Assembly (NCBI GenBank): GCA_947247005.1
Contig: OX365948.1
Span: 58,193,401 to 58,257,400, forward strand
DNA from: Spisula solida
Lineage: Eukaryota > Mollusca > Bivalvia > Venerida > Mactridae
Length of the DNA: 64,000 bases
Reading direction: 5' to 3'
The notes under the pieces: model-generated
Databases searched by the model: none
What the model was told of the DNA's origin: nothing
What the model saw: only the letters and a program-made list of their open reading frames with translations
Shown: positions 57,553-64,000 of the stretch, piece after piece
Numbering within the stretch: the stretch's first letter is position 1
Layout of the letters: every line of letters begins with the position of its first letter
Program-made: the position numbers and the translations under genes

Positions 57553-58899
57553 ATTTGAACATTTGTAAAACTGTCATTCCTGTACAAATATCAATGAAAT
57601 TTTGAATTTAACCTCATTAATAATTCATGCATGAGTGTGTGCAATTTCAACGAATTTGAAAAATAACAACCTAATTTATTTTACCATAATATAAAGTGTG
57701 CGTTTATTTTGTCCCTGAGTGTAATTCATAGCCGATTAATCGAATATGAAAACTTATAATCGATGATTGAATCGGCGGGCTTCAAATAGCTGATTAATCG
57801 ATTTTATCGATTAATCGTTACATCACTACTTTGGGGTAATAGGAAAACCATTGGCATCAATTCGGGGTGTTCGGGAATCCATCCTCATTCACTCGGCATC
57901 TGCGAGGTTTCGTAATCAATTAAACCATCCCGAGTGGTTCCCGAAGGAAGATGAATCAATGCCGAATACTCCCCGAAGAAGACGAATGGATGAGATATAC
58001 ACACAGAAGCTATGCCGATTGTGAATGGAAGGGATGCGGAGTCGTAGCCATATTTCCCGAGCGACTGCAGAAGCGATGAGGTCAGTTTGCCGATAGTTTA
58101 AATCTTGAATATATCGCTTTCATCATGGTCCTACAAGTCAAGGGCAAGCTACCAAATAGGGTAATGTCACCCCCTGAAGAAAACGATGACACCACCAGTG
58201 CCCCAACGAGTCATCAGCTATTAAAGGCAAACACAGGAAAGATAATCCAGGTATATCTACCAATGACTGTTTATCTTTATCATGAGCTCAATATGTCAAG
58301 GGGATTTTATACCTGAAAATAGGTTATTCAACTTTTGTGTAGCTGAAACTATGTCTTATTTTTTGTAGCTGAAACTAGCAAGATTAATGGTGTCTTCCAT
58401 GCATCTTATTCAACTTTCAACTGATCACAAGATAGTAGTTCCGTACCGTTTTTATACATCGGCAATCCTTTAGCATTCTATCGGCATCGATTCGTAAACA
58501 CTTCTGCATGTTCTGCAATGTAACCTTCGCGTTGCGTTCGGCTGCTTCGGAAAAGTTTCGGCGTTTATGCTGCAGCATTTCGTATACCGATCCGCGAATA
58601 CATCCCGAACGAGTCCAATGGCAAAGGTCCGCCCATTTGTATTGATAAACGATCCCGAAAGGTTCCCGAAACTAGCAAACTGTAATCGGCTACCCTTCTG
58701 AATGGCATGGGGGTCTAGTGGACGGCAGAACTTAAGGTCAAGATTTCATTCGCAATCATAACTTACAGAGTGCAAGAGTATAAATAGCACCATTCATTGA
58801 AATAATTATTAGGTTTTACAAATAAGTTGAATTAAGTCATTATTAATTTATCTATAATTGAAGTGACTCAGATGCCATATAGGTGGCATATAACACAAG

Positions 58900-59045
58900 A
58901 GTTACCTTAAAGTACCAGGGGGGTTGAATAAAATGAAATTATTTTATACATACATTCAATTATTCAATATTGGCATAATTATAACATACCAAGTTACCTT
59001 AAAGTACCAGGGGGGAGGGGAGAATAAAATGAAATAATTTCATAC
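58900..59045. repeat. Two-copy repeat of about 92 bp
   Basis: GTTACCTTAAAGTACCAGGG with a following GGGG run and AATAAAATGAAAT-ATTT.AT occurs twice. On the minus strand the start reads TTTAAGGTAAC, close to the TTTAAGGTAG core of other arrays. Another two-copy, 37-bp repeat (CTCTCTGGTACCAGGTACCA / CTCTCTGGTGCAACTTGCAC) lies at 59328-59400. Confidence 0.75.
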
Positions 59046-59400
59046 TTTCAATTTGAAATGGAAAAATAATTTTGTTTCAGCTCTCTAAATCGCTTCACTA
59101 TAACTTTGATAGTTTTGTTTCATTTGTTAAAAAAAACTTAATCCTTAACCAATTCCATACAATTATAGCGATAAGATGAATATCAAAGATATAATATTTT
59201 ATAAGATACAAGTGATTTGATTGTATATTATATGAGTGCAATTCATAGAACAAGTGGACTTGGTAACCTAGGAGCACTGATTGTCTCCTGAACGCACCTT
59301 TAATGTATACCCCCCCCCTCTCTCGATCTCTCTGGTACCAGGTACCACACAATGGATGGAATATCTCTCTGGTGCAACTTGCACCACACAATGGATGGAA

Positions 59401-61380
59401 ATACTTCATGCTAAGTACATAAGTAGAACAAAATGCGTATCATTTTATGCACATTTTATAGCACTTAGTTACCTTAGTTAAACTACTTACTGAAACATAA
59501 ATGAGAGATTGTACATGAGTACCAGTGTATAGAATATAGATAGTCAATAGATAGTCTCTCATACCCTCGTAGCGATGGATAACATCAGGAATGAGGTGTC
59601 TAGAGTGATTAATATAAGTTGGAAAAACTTGTTTCACAATTGACCTTAAATAAATTAGTATAAACTAATAGATAGTTTCACTTCACAATTAGACCCTCAG
59701 GTACTGACATCTCTTAATGTACACATGTAATAGTAATCTTAGCTCAAATTGTTCTCACTTTAATAGTAACAGCAATATGAGATATATATATATATATGTA
59801 ACACTGAATTAATTATAGGCGACAGTAAAATAGTCGTTAAAAAGGTCAATTAATATGTCTTAATTATAAAAACAATCACACACATTAGTCGTATTTGTAA
59901 CATAATTAAACAGCAAAAAACCGATGACAAACTTTTAATATTCACACATGGAGAATAAAGATGAAATAGGAGAGTTGACCAAAGAAAAGGATAAAAGCAA
60001 TGCTGAGAAGTACATGAACCACAGTAGGCCTCTTGTCATAATGATTTATGATAAACTTCAGTCGCTCTCCGGCTGACATTTACTTATAAAATCATCGCTA
60101 AAACCTCATTAATTTTACCAGTAAGTGTACAAAGGAATCCAGTTAAATCTGACCCTTGTGATGTCCAACAAAGGTAGGATACAAATTTCAAAAGAGATTC
60201 TAAATACCATCGTTTGTCAGTTGTCAAATTTTCAAGTGTTTCACATTGTTGTTGGTGCAATTGTCAGAGTGAACAGAAATTTGATAAACTTGGAGTGCAC
60301 TGCAGGCTATATATCCCCGGGCTTACACACAGGTTTAAGTACTGATACAAGTTAAGACAAACTTACAATTGAAGATTGAGCGTGTAATACTGAGTAAATA
60401 TTCCAACATAACTACCACATATAACACTTCTCTCTCTCATTATAGTAACAATAAATCTTGACTCATCAAAATTACTTCACACCGAAAGTTATAATTATTA
60501 TTATTTTAGAAATTGCAAACACTTATTTAATATAGGAAACAATTATTACACATCAGAATAATTATACATATATAAAAAATATAAATGATTCATCACTAAA
60601 TCTTAAAACTCGGCATTGTATCAGAACAAAATTTAACATGCTGGCTAAGATTCATGAAGAACTAATGAACTCTTACTGACGACAATAGCTTGACTTTTTT
60701 CTTCGTTAAATGTCGAGTAAAAAATGCAGCCTCTCACTTCTTTATTACTATGAGACTAATATTGAGAACAGTTAAGGACGAATAAATATACAAATGACTA
60801 TAATATGTCCACTAAAATAGTATAACATGATAACAAAAATATAAAAAATAAATGAGACACTTTGTAATCATTGCCTTCCTTTGATCAAAATAAAAACAGG
60901 TTTTTTTTTTCAAACTGATGAAAAGTTAGGAATCATAAGTTAGGTACAAGATATATATATATATATATATATATGTAGTTGGGCGCCACTGTTTGACTGA
61001 CCTGAATGTTTTTAGAACATTATACCTGCATAAACAGCTATTTGTTAGAAATACAAGAACATTTAAATAATATAATAGATATTAAAACACGATCGGAATA
61101 CATCACAAGATGGGGGATACAGTAGTCTCCTATGGTAAAATAAAGCGTATTAGCTTTCATAAGACAAGACAGAGCAATCATTAAAACTATTTGAGAATTG
61201 AGATAAAACATGAAACAGATCCATATATTGTAACTAATACATCTTAACTTAACTTTGTGCAATCATCGGTCATGTAGTACATTAACAGAGCAGGACTATC
61301 AAACAATATAATCTGGTTTATTTATACTTTTCAAAAAGGTTATATACACAAACTTTAAGGTGGTCAAAGATGTAAACAAG
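59401..61380. other. AT-rich sequence, no gene supported
   Basis: Contains short (TA)n runs at about 59780-59797 and 60951-60974 and chance open frames. Nothing else was recognised. Confidence 0.4.
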
Positions 61381-61384
61381 TCAC

Positions 61385-61640
61385 ACCATACCCCTGAGAA
61401 ATGTTCTAGAACAGTTCTAGAAAAGTTCTTTTGCTGTCCAAGAACAAAGTTGAAGAACTGTACCTAAACTGCTCTTAAAATGTTCAAAAACAGTTTAAGC
61501 ACATTCCAAGAAATGTTATTTTGGACAAATTTTAAGAACGCAGTGTTCTTGATAATTTCTTATAAACTGTTCTTGAAAAGTTCAAGATAGAACAGTTCAA
61601 GAACAAAATGACAGTTCAAGAACTCTCATTATTTTTTAAC
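61385..61640. promoter_or_regulatory. Dense cluster of TTC/GAA half-sites resembling heat-shock elements
   Basis: The run GTTCTAGAACAGTTCTAGAA then AAGTTCTT and many further AGAAC/GTTCT/TTC..GAA motifs occur within about 250 bp. Heat-shock factor binds alternating nGAAn and nTTCn at 2-bp spacing. Here spacing is 2 and 3 bp alternately, so it fits only partly. It could instead be a decayed tandem repeat of a GTTCTTGAA-like unit. No adjacent gene is recognised. Confidence 0.3.
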
Positions 61641-64000
61641 TTGAGACAGCCACAATTGTACTTCTTACACTTTACGAAACTCGGTTATAAATGGCTCAAC
61701 AAAATGTCCCTCATAAAACAAAGTTCCATTCATTTAATTCATTATATTGTTCAAACTAATTTCAAGTTGTGACACTTTATTGGAGACAATTTGTTCAAGG
61801 AGAATTTAAAGCATTCCCTGGAGATAAAAACTTCTCCTGAAAACTGGTAATTATTTCAGCAGTGGAATAAACCTAAATACAGTTTGCTGAACACTTGAAC
61901 AATGATTCCAGCAGTAAAGAATGACTGGAATTTGTTGTATACTGGGGGTAATCTTACGATCAGACATGTGTTGTCCTAAGTTTTTCACGACATTTCATTA
62001 CACTACAAAACTAGAAATGCATCAAATGGACATAGATGCACCCGCTTACCATTTGACAATGACTCAAGGGCCATGAAGTTTGGAGTTATGAGTGACACAA
62101 ATAAAATCTCATCATTTAAAGGGCCATAACTCTGCTAAAACTGGATGAATCTGATTAAAAATCCCTAGGAAGCACAACTAATGATGCAGCCTGATAATCA
62201 TATGAAGATTGATGATAGCATTGTGATTATATTTTAAGTTACTCTGTGATACAACATTTACAATGGACAGACAGACGCTCGTACTCCAGTAACATTGTAG
62301 TTTTCTTTAGTTTGTTCTTTCATTTGATCTCACCTCACAAGCAACCTTTAATAAATAACTGAACCTAATAGCTCATTATCATAAGATTGCATGCCGTTTT
62401 AAACAAATGGCGTTCTGTTATGCATCCCCCATCAAAAACAACCAGCATCGATACTCAGCCCCAGACAATTGTTTGAAAGGTTATAAAGGAACAAGTCTTC
62501 AGAATGCACGTTTTCCAGCCCCAAAATTTTCAAGAACCAACATATGTAAAACAAACATTTTTTAGCACAGATATTCAGTTATAAAAAAAACTTCAGCTTC
62601 ACTGTAATTAAACTGACACTCAAAACTAATTAACAATACTTTAATTGTATGAAGCTCTAAATATTTCAATTCCCTGAAGCCATGTTTTTGTACTACAAAA
62701 TATCATCATGTTTTTGTCACATACAGTATGCAAAATTTCACGTTTTCACACAAAACATATTTCACCGAAAAAATACAAATTCTTTGTAACAGTTATTGTG
62801 TCATTTAGTGAAAGCGTTTTATATTGTCTTGCATGGTAATTGAACTCAGGGTATTAAATATTCATCACGCAGGCACATTATCATGCCGCTCACATTCTGT
62901 CTCCTTTGATGTATTAAATTGTATACCTCATGAATATTAATGAGACGATATAACAGTTTGTGAAATTACAGAAATTGTCACAATTTAAGTTTGTTATCTC
63001 CACACCTACTACAAATATCACCCACTTCTAACAGAGCACCCACTTCTAACAGAGCGCTATCAAATCTCTCAACACTTGTCTCATTTTATGATTATAATGC
63101 CACGCATCTTTGTTGCAAGATCAGCCATTTTCAGACTTATGAGATATAAATATATATATAATTTAAACATGAATTTGCTTCCGGATTTTCCAAGTATCTT
63201 TTTTATAATACAAAATATTAGAATGAAATTACTGTAATTTGGTTCACGATAAAAGTTGGAAAATTATAATTCAGACATGGCCCTTGGATGAGAGGCATTT
63301 AATAGGGAATGTGTTTTTTGTCAAGTCACAATTATGAAACATTCGGAAATTCAGAATAATCTGTCTTTGTCAAGTAATGTTAAAACTTCTCTTCAGTAAA
63401 ATCTGTTACTAGTATACAAAAAAATGTGGAATTTTTGTATATGTAATGAAGAAATGTGTTAATATTATTATTAAATGACAAGTTAGCATACGGAATGTTT
63501 TACATCTGACAAGCCTAGAGGAACTGTGTGTGGTTGTTATTAATTAGATATGACAATTGTTACCCAGACAGAAGGTACAGAAATATAGGTCAAACAAATA
63601 CAAATGGAATAATTCTCATAATCTGCATTCTTACATATTATTATTATTTTACGCCTAAAAAATATGGGATTTTTTCCAAAAAAATAGGGAAATATTTAAG
63701 AATGAGCACCCACACTTTGAAAAGTATTAAAAAAATATTGACGATAGGAACACTATGTATGTGTGCTTAAAGCTGAAAGGCAGATAAAGGGGTGCAGGTT
63801 GGTGTTGGGAAAAGCAGCAACTTTCCGTATCATTACAAATCTCTATTTCGAGGTTTCTATATGAATTATTGGTTAAGTGATACTTTACAATCAATGTTAA
63901 AACATATTAAATGTCACACAAAACTTGCACCAGCAATTATTAAGAAAATTAAGTCAAGTCAATTAAAGATTTGACAGGTTTAATTGACTGTACACTACGA
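61641..64000. other. AT-rich sequence, no gene supported
   Basis: A dispersed bivalve-type repeat occupies about 62010-62290 (ACTAGAAATGCATCAAATGG to ACAGACAGACGCTCG). A two-copy CACCCACTTCTAACAGAGC repeat is at 63020-63057. Short plus-strand frames at 63528-63770 and 63792-63974 have no recognisable content. Confidence 0.4.

Larger units (their letters stand above)
56491..57721. mobile_element. Inner layer: decayed Tc1-like transposon
   Basis: The ends are inverted repeats starting CACTCAGGGACAAAATAAAC, flanked by TA (56489-56490 and 57722-57723). The 1231-bp element is shorter than typical Tc1 elements (1.3-1.7 kb) and retains only the two ends of a transposase gene, with the catalytic middle absent. 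Confidence 0.88.
55752..57828. mobile_element. Middle layer: hAT-type element
   Basis: The termini are TAGTGATG and CATCACTA with an exact 8-bp target duplication, CTTTGGGG (55744-55751 and 57829-57836), the hAT signature. Next to the ends, multiple ATCGATTAATCG-like motifs (for example CGATTTTATCGATTAATCGT) match the subterminal style of hAT elements in animals. No hAT transposase domain is seen, so it is non-autonomous. It carries an inserted Tc1 element (56491-57721). Confidence 0.88.
55529..58731. mobile_element. Outer layer of a transposon nest: Harbinger-like inverted-repeat element
   Basis: The left end, CTGCCGTACACTATGACCCC (from 55532), is matched by the imperfect inverse at the right end (GGGGGTCTAGTGGACGGCAG, to 58728). 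The flanks on both sides are TTA (55526-55528 and 58732-58734), the duplication expected of PIF/Harbinger elements. With the inner hAT insertion removed the element is about 1.1 kb. It has no clear transposase, only a 63-codon frame at 58125-58316. Superfamily assignment rests on the TTA duplication and TIRs and is moderate. Confidence 0.62.

Overview
The window is animal nuclear DNA, most likely from a bivalve mollusc or a close lophotrochozoan relative. It is AT-rich, genes are split by long introns with GT-AG junctions, and the dispersed repeats carry phrases common in bivalve genomes (AAGGGAGACAA blocks, CCTTGACCTTTG tracts, 'GAGGGCCCAAAGGGCCC'). A C1q-domain gene of the kind expanded in bivalves is present. 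I see no prokaryotic or viral gene organisation, no rRNA and no intact tRNA.

Layout. (1) 1-6.2 kb: dispersed repeats, a short inverted-repeat element, then a 2.8-kb array of a 19-bp unit carrying GGTACC. (2) 6.3-8.8 kb, minus strand: a complete two-exon gene for a secreted coiled-coil plus C1q-domain protein (about 252 aa), with a TA-flanked inverted-repeat element in its intron. (3) 9.1-10.3 kb, plus strand: two candidate exons of an unrecognised protein. The second ends at a splice donor that runs directly into (4) a 7.5-kb array (10343-17812) of an 18-bp unit; every unit contains CAG|GTAAGA, the animal 5' splice-site consensus. (5) 20.1-49.4 kb, minus strand: the last five exons of a TIKI/TRABD2-type metalloprotease (Wnt-inactivating family). 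All five exons join in phase and end with a hydrophobic tail and a stop. Exons for the N-terminal half were not found and probably lie beyond 64 kb. The introns hold about twenty different minisatellites. (6) 50.9-64 kb: probably more of the same intron or upstream region, with two further large arrays, a three-layer transposon nest (a Harbinger-like element holding a hAT element holding a decayed Tc1 element), and AT-rich sequence without recognisable genes.

The main theme is minisatellite generation. More than twenty separate tandem arrays occur, several abut one another, and several share a short GGTA-type core (GGTACC, CAGGTAAG, TTAAGGTAG, CAGGTAGC). Two arrays touch genes directly: the 18-bp array begins at an exon's splice donor, and a 78-bp array downstream of the TIKI stop codon is a tandem amplification of the segment that encodes the TIKI C-terminal membrane tail.

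Most long open frames in the window are by-products of arrays whose unit is a multiple of 3 bp or lacks stops, and I do not annotate them as genes. Splice junctions and homology calls come from reading the sequence; no alignment or search was run.
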